Assembly (NCBI GenBank): GCA_022925895.1
Contig: JAKSYS010000535.1
Location: 1-43,370, forward strand
DNA: 43,370 nucleotides
Source: Fragilaria crotonensis
Lineage: Eukaryota > Bacillariophyta > Fragilariophyceae > Fragilariales > Fragilariaceae
Reading direction: 5' to 3'
Made by a program: the position numbers and the translations under genes
In this document: piece after piece, positions 20,167 through 31,142 of the stretch
How positions within the stretch are numbered: position 1 is the first letter of the stretch
Layout of the letters: each line of letters starts with the position of its first letter
Notes under the pieces: generated by a model
Seen by the model: the letters and a program-made list of their open reading frames with translations, nothing else
What the model was told of the DNA's origin: nothing
Databases searched by the model: none

Positions 20167-23131
20167 ATGGCACCAAGCAGCACATCATCAGCATCTCAAA
20201 GTGGAGCCTTCACATGTTTCAATGTCAACTGCTATGCTACGTTCAAAACCGAACGAGGTCTTCGTCAACATTTATGGCGAAGTGCTCCATGTCGCGATTA
20301 TATGTCGGAACCAAGGCCTCTTGCTGCTAGCCTTGACGTAGTTCATGAGTACATGGTCCCGGCGCTTGGGATACGGCGTTGAATCTTCACGTCTAAATCC
20401 TTTTATGAGTGCAGATCCTCCATCGTATGAGCCTTACGAAGTTTTGACTACTCGGCTACTACTTGTAATTTTGACGCAGATGATGGCATTCATGAACAGG
20501 AGGTTGAAATGAACCAGAACTTGTCTACAAGAACAGGCATCGGTGACATTGCTATATCTTGCCCAGTTTTTCATGCCATGATGGAACGCCTTCAAGCGGG
20601 TGATCGCCATGCAATCATGGTATTGCATCATGATGTTGAACATCGAAATATTGTGAATCTCCTCAAGCTTTTGGAGGATGCCCAATGTCCTGACTACATG
20701 TTGCAGAAGGTACTGCAATGGGCATACAATGCTAAGTTAGAGGGCTTTGATTTCAACCCAAAAGCTACAACACGGAAAGCCAACATCCAGTGGATGTACA
20801 AAGCTTTGGAACACTCACACAGAGGACTTCCTAAGGTACTGACAGCGAATCTTGAAGATCACGACAAGGCTCAAGATATTATTTGCTTTGACTTTGTACC
20901 TGCATTATTGTCAATGCTGCAAGACGAGTCATTGATGGTGATGGAAAATCTTGTCATCAATAAGGAGTATCCAATGTCAATGTACATACCAACTGACAGC
21001 AAAGTTGGCGAGGCAAACAGTGGTTCACGTTATCGAGAATTGTACCAACAACTTGCACAAGGAAGGATCAGCTGCTTGTACCAATTATAATGTACCTTGA
21101 TGGCACCGTCATTGACAGCAAGGGGCATATTGATATCTGTCCTGTGTCATTCACAACATCTCTTTTCACTGAGAAAGTTCGTCGTGATGTAAAAGCATGG
21201 CGTCTGCTGGGCTATGTTCCAGACCTGAACCGTGGGCGCTCTGCAGCAATGAATAGCTTTGCAAATGCATGTGCTGAAGAGAAAGGTCGCACTACTCGTA
21301 ATTTCCATAAGGTCATGGATGTGATGATGGCAGGTTGGGTGAAGTGTCAAGCTGGTTTAGATGATCGTTTAAAACACGTACCACTGAAACTTGGTGACAG
21401 GTGGTTTGTTGTCGAACTTGTTTGCCCCTGTTATTTGTCATCAACGATGGCAAACAAGGTGACCAACTTTGTTGCCGAATCAATGGCCATCACAGCAGTA
21501 CATTGCGTCACCATCGTTCATGTGATTGCTTGTATGAAGATCTAGATAATCCTGATGTTGAGTGCACATTCCTATCGACTGAGACAATCAACTACGCATC
21601 TCAACATGGCTCACAAGAGGAGCTCCGCCAGCTTTCAATTTACAGATGTGACAATGCCTTCAATCGTGTTCAGATGGGGCAAAACCCCCACGGCATCTTC
21701 ATGTGTGCAGTTATTGATGTGATGCATACAATTCAACATGGCATCATCATGTATGTTCTCGATTGCTTCAAAAAAAGCCTCAGTGTTCAGTCACTGGCGA
21801 CGCTTGACAAAATGGCTTTTATATTTGACACAACGTGCTGTCAGAGTATTCGCACCTCTTTCCCCAGAACTGATTTTTCCAGAGGAATAACAAACCTCAC
21901 CATGGTGGAATGCTCTGAACAGTCGGGGGCGTTGTTCCTCATTTCTTTCTTCATTATGCAAGCGGAAGGTTGGGAAGTCTTCGATGAGCATTTTCTTCAA
22001 TTGGATGCCGTGTTGGGGACTATGGAAAGCCTTTTATGCTTTGAGGCCTGGCTTGATCAGTACACCTTTTGGGATATTGGAGATCCAGACGGAGAGGCAT
22101 CACAAGCTGAAGCAGCAATTGCTTCTCTGATGAATCTCATCACCACACATCTTCCGAGACACGCTGGCAATGGATGGAAACTGTCAAAATTTCACGAGAT
22201 CAAGCACATCGTACGATTTATTGCTGCGTTTGGAGCACCGCGTGGTTACAATGCCTCCCGTCCTGAGGAACATCACAAGGCACACGCCAAACGTCCTGGT
22301 AGACGTGCACAGAAGAATGTGGACACCATTGACCAGCAGTGTGGCCAAAGAATTGCGGACGCACTCGTGATTGATACTATGCACGCGATGTTCCAAGAAC
22401 GACCTGTTTTGAAGACATCATCACAGCATACTAACCGTAGTCAATTACTGGCTGCTGACGATGTCCAAGATCCTCTGACGAGTGAGTCAGGGTCTGGAAC
22501 GTCATATTACGTAAGGTCATACATTGACCCTATGGATGATAATCGATTGTGTCGTGATGTAATCTTTGACACTCAGACCAGGGGAGACATCGAACTGGAA
22601 GATAATCTTGCACTGTTCATTTTGCAGACTTACAGTGACTCCGATCTCGACGACAATGGGGTGGGCGGTATCTGGTGCCGCACAGAGTACCATAAGTACA
22701 ACATTGAAACAAAGGAGGAGATGGTTTCTGTTCGCTGTCATCCCAACTTCAGGGGAAAGGGGTATTCCTGGTATGATTGGGCTCTCATCCGCTATGAAGA
22801 TGATGAGGGAAATGAGATGGAGTACCCATCTCGCATTGTGAGTTGCATACCACGCCACAGTTGCTTTGGTGGAATTGAAACCACCACGTTTGACCTCATT
22901 ATTCAATGTTGTGGCAAACCAACTGGGCGTGAGTCCTTCCTGTTCACTGAGTGGACATTCGAGAAGGAGTTTCATGTTGTCTCCTCAGAAGCCATTGTTG
23001 GCTTGTGTTTTGTCCCAAGCAACCCTGACCTCGCTGACTCTGATGTCCTTGTTGTAACAGATAGGGACAAATGGGCATCAATGTTCTACGATTCAGCAAT
23101 GGTTGATTACACCATCAATGGTCAAAATTAA
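20167..23131 (+). pseudogene. Plavaka-like transposase, frameshifted
   Basis: The first segment (20167-20382) has a single C2H2 finger (CFNVNC, then H and C, about residues 18-41) like the N-terminal finger of Plavaka transposases. The following frames are about 20430-21060, 21062-21425 and 21430-23131. Breaks are placed where the protein sense moves frame: near 20390-20430, at GGAAGG (about 21061) and at the CCCC run (about 21425). The body shows MYLDGT, VKAWRLLGYVPDL, VINDGKQGD, CDCLYEDL, DVMHTIQHGI, FSRGITNLT and a Lys/His-rich KFHEIKHIV...EEHHKAHAK block. Their order agrees with my recollection of Plavaka. Family membership is a judgement from motif pattern, not a search. Several single-base deletions suggest decay or assembly errors. 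Confidence 0.62.
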
Positions 23132-25170
23132 GTAGAAACAATATTAAACCATCGGTAACTGGGACATTCCATACATGATGATCCGTGTCTTTGGGGCAAA
23201 GAACGTACCATAGATATTTCCACTCCGAAACCTGTCATGGATGTACCATGCCTGATCAGGCGGCCATCCCATCCAATCAGGACACCATCAGACAATTTGA
23301 TGGCAATTCCGTTGTAGTCCCGATCCGATCCTGGGAATTTCCCCTTCATGTTCGGAAGGACAAAGTACCAATCCTCAGTTGTCCCAGGGTGATCTTCAGT
23401 CCAGATCGTAAACCCCTGACTGGCATCGTTCACATCGTAATGTGTTGAATTTGCCAAATTAATTGACAAGTCCATGCTGTGCGTAACGCGGCACATGCCT
23501 CCGTCCATGCCACCAACATGCTTCATTTCAGAATCATTTTCCAAGTCCTGCATCACTCTGAGGGCAGCCGGGATAGTCACTGATGCAAGCTTTGCCGCAG
23601 CTTGCACAGCCTTCAACAATACCGGGGCAGCATCCACAGTTGATGATGTCACATATGGCACCTTGTTCCAGCATTTTGTGATGCGGCTTCCAATTGGATG
23701 CATTGATCCGAGGTCTCCATTGCCAGCCCTTGCTCCCGTGCTGCTCTTCTGTTTTCTCACCAAGTTGCAATGCCTGTTGATGTCGGTCAGAAGGTCCTCA
23801 CAACCTGATCCAACAACGTTTGGGAGGTACCGGATTTGAACCACAGAACACCGATGGAAAGCAACTTCGCCCGCATTTGCGGGTACAGTGACATCAACGT
23901 GCAAGTCAAGCTCACCATATTTGATTGGATTGATAACAAATGTCGTTAACGGGTCAATGGTCTTGTGCAGAAATCCCGGTGCATAATGGCGACCTCCACG
24001 TTTGGCTGACCTTGATCGCGAGAACGCATCTTGGAATGTCTCAGCTCGAAACTTATGATCAGCACTCAACAACTCATCCTTCTCACCCACAACATAGTCA
24101 GGAGGAAGTCCAGGTCCTTCCTCATCCATCAGTTGCTTCGTGCAGTGAATAGATCTCACAAGTGATCTTGGCATCACCCCCATGATCGCATTGGGAATTG
24201 GCAAGAGGTTTGTGGCGGAGCGCCGAATAGTCCACTTCCAAATGGAACACTTATCAGCATTCGCAAGGTGTGAAACATAAGATCCATCACCGAAGAAGTT
24301 ACCATGAGAATCATGCTGAAGTCGTAACCAGTTTATGTCCATTGGGACATGCGAATTAAGGACCCCAGTTGATCGTGAGCGCCTCTCCCTGTGGCAATAG
24401 AATATGCCAGCTTGGGGAAGGAGGACAATGCATGCACGGTAGAAGTTATCGCTGTTATTCTTCCCTGAAGGGCGAGAAGAAAAAGCATTTCCATCTCTAA
24501 CAGCGATTGCCAAATTGACAGCATCAACATCATCAAATAGACAGACATGCACGGGACTGTCACAGGCATGGGCGTCATCTTTCCTTTTCCTTTTCAAATC
24601 CATAGGACCACTTCTCGAGAGAACACAATCCATGACAATCAGGTCGAGATCGGAATGACTTTCCCCATGACTATACATTTCATCAGGATGTTTGCAGCGC
24701 TTGAGCATGACATACTCAGTACCAAACACATGTTTCAGGGACGAGTCAACCCACTCGATGGGAGTCTTGCAAATCTTCTCGTCACAAAATGCCGATGGAC
24801 CTAGAGCTGACGCCGCCGCCACAACTGCAGGTGGTATTGGAACAGACGCGGCGTTGCCCTTCTTCCGCTTTTGCTTCTTCCGTTTTTGGAGAGGAGGTGG
24901 TCGAAAATTGTTGAACATGACCATGAAAGGAGCAACAGACTGCAAAGGCAGACACTTGGCTATTACATTCGCAACTTGAGTGTGACTTGCCATAGAAAGT
25001 GATGGATGCTCTCGAAGCAATCCAATCTCCAAACCTTTCGTTTCCTTGATTATCTTCCTCGCAGCCTTGACTTCTTTCCTCGTTCTCCCTGTCCCCTGAT
25101 CAGGAAAATTGCTGCCGACAGCAGCATCAGCTTCCATGGTACCGCCAAGTGTGGCAATAGGCACAGACAT
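23128..25170 (-). CDS. Transposon-encoded predicted 2OG-Fe(II) dioxygenase (DSBH domain)
   Basis: From ATG 25170 the product is 680 aa. The same frame is open upstream to a stop at 25372-25374 and reads sensibly; a better N-terminus at ATG 25504 lies in another frame across the T6 run near 25322, so a frameshift is likely. A nuclear-type basic stretch (KRKKQKRKKGN) and a conserved central motif LLPQAGIFYCHRER precede the C-terminal domain. There HYD (codons ending 23442) and a distal His in GRLIRHGTS are 62 residues apart, set in beta-strand-like sequence (NSTHYDVNDASQGFTIWT; GIAIKLSDGVLIGWDGR). That is the HxD...H iron triad of the double-stranded beta-helix fold. Substrate unknown; TET/JBP-like DNA oxidation is a hypothesis. 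Its stop overlaps that of the convergent transposase. Confidence 0.6.
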   Translation of the reverse strand: MSVPIATLGGTMEADAAVGSNFPDQGTGRTRKEVKAARKIIKETKGLEIGLLREHPSLSMASHTQVANVIAKCLPLQSVAPFMVMFNNFRPPPLQKRKKQKRKKGNAASVPIPPAVVAAASALGPSAFCDEKICKTPIEWVDSSLKHVFGTEYVMLKRCKHPDEMYSHGESHSDLDLIVMDCVLSRSGPMDLKRKRKDDAHACDSPVHVCLFDDVDAVNLAIAVRDGNAFSSRPSGKNNSDNFYRACIVLLPQAGIFYCHRERRSRSTGVLNSHVPMDINWLRLQHDSHGNFFGDGSYVSHLANADKCSIWKWTIRRSATNLLPIPNAIMGVMPRSLVRSIHCTKQLMDEEGPGLPPDYVVGEKDELLSADHKFRAETFQDAFSRSRSAKRGGRHYAPGFLHKTIDPLTTFVINPIKYGELDLHVDVTVPANAGEVAFHRCSVVQIRYLPNVVGSGCEDLLTDINRHCNLVRKQKSSTGARAGNGDLGSMHPIGSRITKCWNKVPYVTSSTVDAAPVLLKAVQAAAKLASVTIPAALRVMQDLENDSEMKHVGGMDGGMCRVTHSMDLSINLANSTHYDVNDASQGFTIWTEDHPGTTEDWYFVLPNMKGKFPGSDRDYNGIAIKLSDGVLIGWDGRLIRHGTSMTGFGVEISMVRSLPQRHGSSCMECPSYRWFNIVST

Positions 25171-25504
25171 GGTGTTTTCCGTCAACGGAATGGTCTGTCG
25201 ATTGTTCACTCTTGCCAAAATAATGGCACGGGAGAGCTCACCTGGCAGAGTGCGTTGAAATGGTCCATGAGGGCGAGCACGAATTGGGCGTTCACGCCAA
25301 TTGTTTTCCGCCTTCCCACTCTTTTTTCTTCTGCCGTGGTTTGGTGCTTTGGGATGAAGATGGCAACGTGGTCACAGCATCATCAACAGCACTAGTCGAT
25401 GAACCAGCGTTCTTCAATCCACCACTCACATTTGCCATCAAGACAGCCTTAGTAGACACAACCTTCAACTCAATCTTCACTTTAACTTTGAGCTCAACCA
25501 TCAT

Positions 25505-25777
25505 ATCCTTGTCCTTCCTCAACGAATCAGACCTTCTTGCCAAAGTTGAGGTCTTTCCTTCTTGAATAGCCGAACATGGTAGCAGTTTTGAGAAAACTCC
25601 GCCTCGTCTTCCGACGATGAATCCTCAAACCATTCCTTTGTCAACGTCGAACATGAAGTCGTTGAGCACAAAGTCTCTGCCATCATAGACAACTGGAGCC
25701 AATCAAAGTGAATGGGCCTCACAAAATTTGTCGTCAACGGTGGAGCAAGGAAGCCAACAGCGAGCAACACGCGAACA
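25505..25777. other. Upstream region of the dioxygenase gene
   Basis: About 270 bp between the possible early start of the dioxygenase gene and the tandem array; no gene seen. Confidence 0.3.
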
Positions 25778-26370
25778 CGACCGGTCGTTGTCGTAACCAA
25801 CAGCCAGCCAGGAACAACCAAATCGACGTCAGCTGAGCTTTATAGATGTAAACGCAAAGCTGAACGCGAAATTGGAAGCCAGCAATTGGCGTGGATCCAG
25901 ACAATGACAGTCTCGCAATATCTGTTATCAGTGGCGGAGCGACGAGAATTCTGCAACGTGACAGCCAACGAAGAACAAATATGCAACGACCTGTCGTCGT
26001 CGTTGTCACCAACAGCCAGCCGTGAACAACCAAATTGACGTCAGCTGAGCTTTATAGATGTAAACGCAAAGCTGAACGCGAAATTGGAAGCCAGCAATCG
26101 GCGTGGATCAAGACAATGACAGTCTCGCAATATCTGTTATCAGTGGCGGAGCGATGAGAAACCTGCAACGTCGTGACAGCCAACAATGAACAAATATGCA
26201 ACGACCTGTCGTCGTCGTTGTCACCAACAGCCAGCCGTGAACAACCAAATCGACGTCAGCTGAGCTTTATAGATGTAAACGCAAAGCTGAACGCAAAATT
26301 GGAAGCCAGTGACCGGTGTGGATCAAGACAACGACAGTGTTGCAAAATCTGTTGCTCGTTGATGGTGGAG
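25778..26370. repeat. Three-unit tandem repeat, ~210 bp unit
   Basis: Units begin at 25778, 25987 and 26202 (spacing 209 and 215). Each contains CCAACAGCCAGCC, a GACGTCAGCTGAGC block with overlapping palindromes GACGTC and CAGCTG, and TTTATAGATGTAAACGC. Units 1 and 2 are close; unit 3 diverges in its last third. The array lies between the 5' ends of the divergent dioxygenase and accessory genes. Confidence 0.85.
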
Positions 26371-27410
26371 CTTCCAAAACATCAATGCGATACGAAAGGC
26401 AATGAGTGTGACAAGGTTGTCGGGGTCAGGTGCCTAACAGTGAGTGTGTTGTAGTTGAGAAAATTTGACAAAAGAGACAACCGAATCGCCCAATACATTC
26501 GTTGTAGAAAACATACCAAAACTTGTGCATCACGTTGCGAGCAGGAATGCATACAAAGCTTCACTATGCTAAGCATAATTGCAAATTGAACATATAAGTA
26601 CACTAATATTTACTGATATGATTCACATGTAGAATGTGACAGTACTTTCGGTGCTTGTTTTTATTGAGAAAATTTGTCCATCCTGCGAAGTATTCAGTAC
26701 TACTAGGATGTCGTCTTATACCATTGAATCGCCAGTATAGACACTATGAATGTTCATAGCGATACTGCGAGCGGGAAATTGACTCGCTACTTCGCGTAAA
26801 CGGCTACTTTGTCTAAGAAAGTACATGTTGGTGAGTGTATGCTACATTAACACCTGTTTAATATACCAAGAATTACATACAATGTATGATGAACATTATT
26901 AATTCCAAACAACCACATTTTTATTAAATGCATATGATTATATATGCGCATATCAATTCATTTAGCGAGAAATGTATGTTATATATATGAATATAAGCAT
27001 AACATGCAACCACATTTTAATTCAACGCATATGATTATGTATGCGCATATCGATTCATTTAGCGAGAAATGTATGTTATACATACGGATATATGTATAAT
27101 ATGCATATTCAAATGACAAAAAACGAAAATTCAAAACATCTACATATTCATGCATATTTAAACTGATCATTTGAAGAAGTATATTGAATGTGAATACTTA
27201 TGTGTAACGTTCAGTATAAATCATCTTCCCCTAAGGATATGCAGATTTTTGAAACGCATGTGAATAACTTTGTCAAGACTTCGAAATATTGAACAAGTCT
27301 TGTGCTCGCACGAAAACAAAACAGAACACATGTCAGCCGAGTGATCTTGCCATATGCTGGCTTTTTGTTCTCGCGTTTAAAGAACACACCCAAAGATCAG
27401 GGTAGTCTCT
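26371..27410. other. AT-rich interval upstream of accessory gene
   Basis: About 1 kb without a gene, rich in ATATG/CATAT words, including the two-copy repeat at 26910-27110. It must hold the promoter of the 27411 gene. Confidence 0.4.
26910..27110. repeat. Two-copy ~97-bp direct repeat
   Basis: Copies start with CAACCACATTTT at 26910 and 27007. Both contain GCATATGATTAT, ATGCGCATATC and TCATTTAGCGAGAAATGTATG. Confidence 0.8.
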
Positions 27411-29024
27411 ATGGCAGGAGGTCGTGGTCGAGCAGGACGACGACAACGTGGTGGAGGTGCTGGGAGAAGTGGTCGAGGAGCTAGAGGTGGTCCTCCTCCT
27501 CGTCCTCCGCCTCCTCCTCCGCCTCGTCCTCCGCCTCCTCCACCTCCTCCACCTGCTCCACCGGATCATGCGGCTGCTGCTGGCAACAGTGTTGAAGATT
27601 CTCCAGCTACACGAACACGACGACAACTGATGCTTGCGCTTCAAGCAGGTTCTAATTCTGCTGATTGTCATGATGGTGGTCGTGAGGGTCGCGGTCGTGC
27701 TGCTGATGTCACAGAAGATTCTTCAACTAGAAGAAGGACGCGTCAACGACTTGCTGCAGCTTCTCATGTAAGTGCTCCCGCTAATGCTCATATGATGCGA
27801 AGATTGTTTGCCGACACAGACGGAAGTGAGGAGGAGGATGATGATGGAGAAGACGACCCTGCTTATGATGAACCTGCTGTTGCAGCTCCCATTCATGCTC
27901 CAGCAACAGACGGGCGACAAGTTGGTCACGAAGGGGTCATGCAATATGGGAACAGACTGACAAATGTGGGAAAAGATTGGTTGCTTGAGAAGTGTGTGAA
28001 AGAGGATGTGTTTCCCAAGCAGAAGTTTGCAAATTTGAATGGTGATCTTGACTTCAGCAACAACCGTAATTCCATCTGCAGATTCATGGCGGAAAAATGA
28101 AAGTTCAGGAAGCGGATGTGGAAGGTTGGTGGGAGAGTTCAAGAAAGCTGTCCATAAGAAACTGAAAAACCATAGGAACAATGTGATCAAAACAATAAAA
28201 ACAAAATTCAACGGTGAGATGGTGGCGACTGATTTCTGTGACATCATGCTGGCAATGCACTATTTCTTCTAACACCCTACTCTTCTCTGGCTGATATTAC
28301 CACAGATAATATACTAGCTGTAACAAACCGGGAATTCCGCTTGCGGAGCATCATGGGAATGAGAAGTCTCCCATCAAGGCCAGCATATGTAGAGTTGTTG
28401 GATTGTCTTGCGAGGGCAGTGGTTGGACGTAAAGTGTACGTTGATAACAGGATGACTAAACCATTGAGTGAATGGTTTACACTGACAGACGAGGCATTTC
28501 TACTGTTGTGCCTAGAGTCGTATGTACCGAAGTGGAATCGGGAATGGGCTCAAAGTTCTCGTGCTCCGATAGCAGCAGCAGCAGAACGGCAACAAGAAGG
28601 AGAGCAAAAAGAAGGCGACGGTGAAGACGCATTGTACACAGGGAGAAGCCGAGGAACAAAGCGCAGCTGGTCAAAGGATGGATTAGAGCGATTCAATGGG
28701 CTTATGGTTGATGTTTATCGGGACCGACAGGCAAATGGGGCCAACTTTGACAACATTTTCAGAGAGGAGATGATCAAAAGGTATGGCAAACAAAATGACA
28801 GCGCAAATCCAGCACGAGGGGGAGAAGATGATCAAGCAAATCCTGAAAATCGTGTTGTTGTAGTGTACAGTGACTTCAACATGGAACAGCTTATGGCTCA
28901 TGCCACAGCTGCCAGTGCTGTTGGCGCCGGTAGAGAAGCAACAAGAGGAGGGCAGCAAGAACAAGGTAATGATGATGATGATGATGATAGTCATACAGAA
29001 GAAGTGAGCAGAGTAATGGTATGA
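27411..29024 (+). pseudogene. Transposon accessory gene, copy 1, two frameshifts
   Basis: ATG 27411 opens a Gly/Arg-rich head (GGRGRAGRRQRGGG), a proline/arginine tract and an acidic stretch (about 140-150), then VKEDVFPKQKF, stopping at 28100. Coding sense continues in a second frame to 28272 (FKKAVHKKLKNHRNN) and a third to 29024 (AVVGRK, LTDEAFLLLCLESYVPKW, RSWSKDGLERFN, Asp run). The A5 run at 28094-28098 and the region near 28260 are the likely break points. The three parts are collinear with the intact minus-strand protein at 37834-39552: VK-DVF---KF, DEAF-LLL---Y--KW and the final basic/aromatic block. Function unknown; charged, nuclear-looking, possibly DNA binding. It starts 1 kb from the tandem array. 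Confidence 0.6.
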
Positions 29025-31142
29025 AAATCAACCGTACAATAAATATACCAAACCGTTTCTACACACCTCCCCCCCTAAAAACTCGCGGAATAAATTTCGC
29101 GGAATAAATTGAAAATATTAGCTGCGACCAATTTGTCCAAAGTATTTGTACATAAATATCCACAACATTTCTATATAAAGATGTCAATTTTGTAAATTAA
29201 TACTTATAACTTTCTAAGTAAAGAGAACAGAATCTGTCTCAAAAAACCAAAGAAATAATTAGAATGAAATATAAATAAATATTTAGAAATCACAGAAATG
29301 GGCTTCCTGATGATGCATATCGATGACAAATGTGCTGTGATGCTCTGTCAATGCATGCTTGAGAGCACTCCTCATACATGCAATGAAACTTAGATCATGA
29401 TCTGTGTCACACTTCATGTTATGCAATCTTGTTCTGGAATTCCAAGAGTTGAATTGAATTATTTCAGCCTGTGATCTGCACTGGAAGCGAGGCACCAATT
29501 TGCTGACTTCTTCTTGGACTTCTTTATCGTGAATCCAGAGCTTGGGACATTGACAGTTCTTTTTTAGTGCATTTTGTTACACACATGGAATTTGTAATCC
29601 ATGGCCGTTTAAGTTCAACAAGCAACTTCACTATCAACAATCATCTCAACAAGCAACGCCCAGCACAGCACCAGTATGGGAATGAGTTGCTTCCTTGCTC
29701 ACAATTAAGATTTTTCTTTGTTTGTAGTATTGCAAGAGATCTTGCCTGGGAACAGGAGGGTCTGGGGGGTTTGCATGGTCATGAGCTATCACATTAAGTA
29801 GCATGCCAAAAAATGCAACCTAAAAACTCGATTGTTAAAATCCAGATTCAGATTTATTATGTTCTCACATATGAAAAGTCTTCAGCAATGAAGAACCCTA
29901 TATTTGCCAACATTTGATAGTATGCCTCCCCTTAACTTGGACATGTCTGGTGGACTCCAGACTTGGCCTATCTCCTTGGAACACGACCTAACACTGAAAG
30001 GTTGCATGATTTAATAGGCAATTGGTGCGCAATTGCTCAATATTCTTGTTTGAAATTGAGTTATAAAACAGAATCTCAAGCTAAAAAAGTATATGATTGT
30101 TTTTGTCCTGCATTGTTGACCATGACATCACATGGACCACACCTCATGATCTGCAAATCCAATAAGGCTTAAATGTGGCAGAAATGATGCTCACATCATT
30201 GTTGCTCAAGCAGAGGCTAATGAGAGTGGGATCCATGCAATCTCTGCTATTGAGTAGCCACAGATGCAATATGAACATCATTGTTTCATTTTTAAATGAT
30301 GAGGTCTCACAAAATGGTGACTGTTTCACTATTTTTCCATTTCTTCTGCACTTTGGGGCTACCTAGTTGGACTTTCAAGAATGCATTCTGAGTGCAAAAG
30401 TAGCATTCCTTTGATTTTGTTACTGGAATCAACAAAGGGAGCAAATTGGAACATCTAGATTGCAATGCTGCACTTCTTGATGATTTATTTGTATAATCTG
30501 AGGAGTTCAATCTAATTTTGTCAGTGTCAAGAAGAGTATTTTTGAGTATACAACAGCAATACAATTTCATATTTTTATGGGGTTAAATAAGGCACGTGAT
30601 GGGTGCACAACTGGGCTCTGGATACCTTCAAGCGACAACAAGTAGCCTTCAGTTGTTGCAATCGACAAGAATCACTGAAAAACATTTGTCGCACTAAAAT
30701 TCTCGCTAGCTTTTTCGTAGGACAAATATTTTGGGGTCGCCCAGAAATCGGGATAAGTTTTGTTGCATGCCATGCGGCAAAAAAATACTGGGGTTAAGGG
30801 ACATAGGGACCAGATGGGTAGACAACTAGCTACCGGTACTCGTTCTACTAGAGTCTCTAGTAGACTAGATTAGAGCATGTTTACTATTTTATCTTGCCAC
30901 AGGCATAGAATAATAAGTACTATACTTGTAGGCGCCAAATCAACTAAGCGTTTCTACGTAGAAATTCTTCGTACACAGTCCTTTTGTAGTACCGGTACTA
31001 CTAGTACTGTGGGCCAGGCTGTGTTATAGTTGGAAAGTTCCCCAAAACACCAAAATAGCTTATTTCGGGACATTTTTGAAACTTATTTTGGTAACTTTAA
31101 TTGGGAACATACAGTACACAGTACAGTGTGAGGCCTACGTGA
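29025..31142. other. AT-rich region with no clear gene
   Basis: 2.1 kb after the accessory gene. It includes a duplicated CGCGGAATAAATT at about 29083-29110, the right inverted repeat at 29291-29318, and a GTAC palindrome cluster (GTAGTACCGGTACTACTAG) at about 30986-31004. A minus-strand stretch at about 29283-29498 reads partly protein-like (HALTEHHSTFVIDMHHQEAH) and matches the left inverted repeat at protein level, so a coding fossil is possible. Confidence 0.35.
29291..29318 (-). repeat. Right copy of 28-bp inverted repeat
   Basis: Reverse complement matches 19644-19671 at 26 of 28 positions. Confidence 0.65.

Larger units (their letters stand above)
19644..29318. mobile_element. Candidate composite DNA transposon (transposase, dioxygenase, accessory gene)
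   Basis: 9.7 kb bounded by 28-bp inverted repeats matching at 26 positions. Order inside: C2H2 zinc finger plus Plavaka-like transposase (plus strand, broken), a dioxygenase-domain gene (minus), a ~210-bp tandem array, and an acidic accessory gene (plus, broken). A second copy of the dioxygenase/array/accessory module lies inverted at 37.8-42.1 kb, supporting the idea that these genes travel together. The outer limits are uncertain: the inverted repeats may be internal to a larger element, and no target duplication was identified. Confidence 0.5.

Noticed and set aside
27423..27671. Alternative Leu/Val- or Arg-rich frames over the proline tract
   Set aside because: The CCTCCT-rich DNA keeps all frames open; the ATG frame continues into conserved sequence, the others do not.
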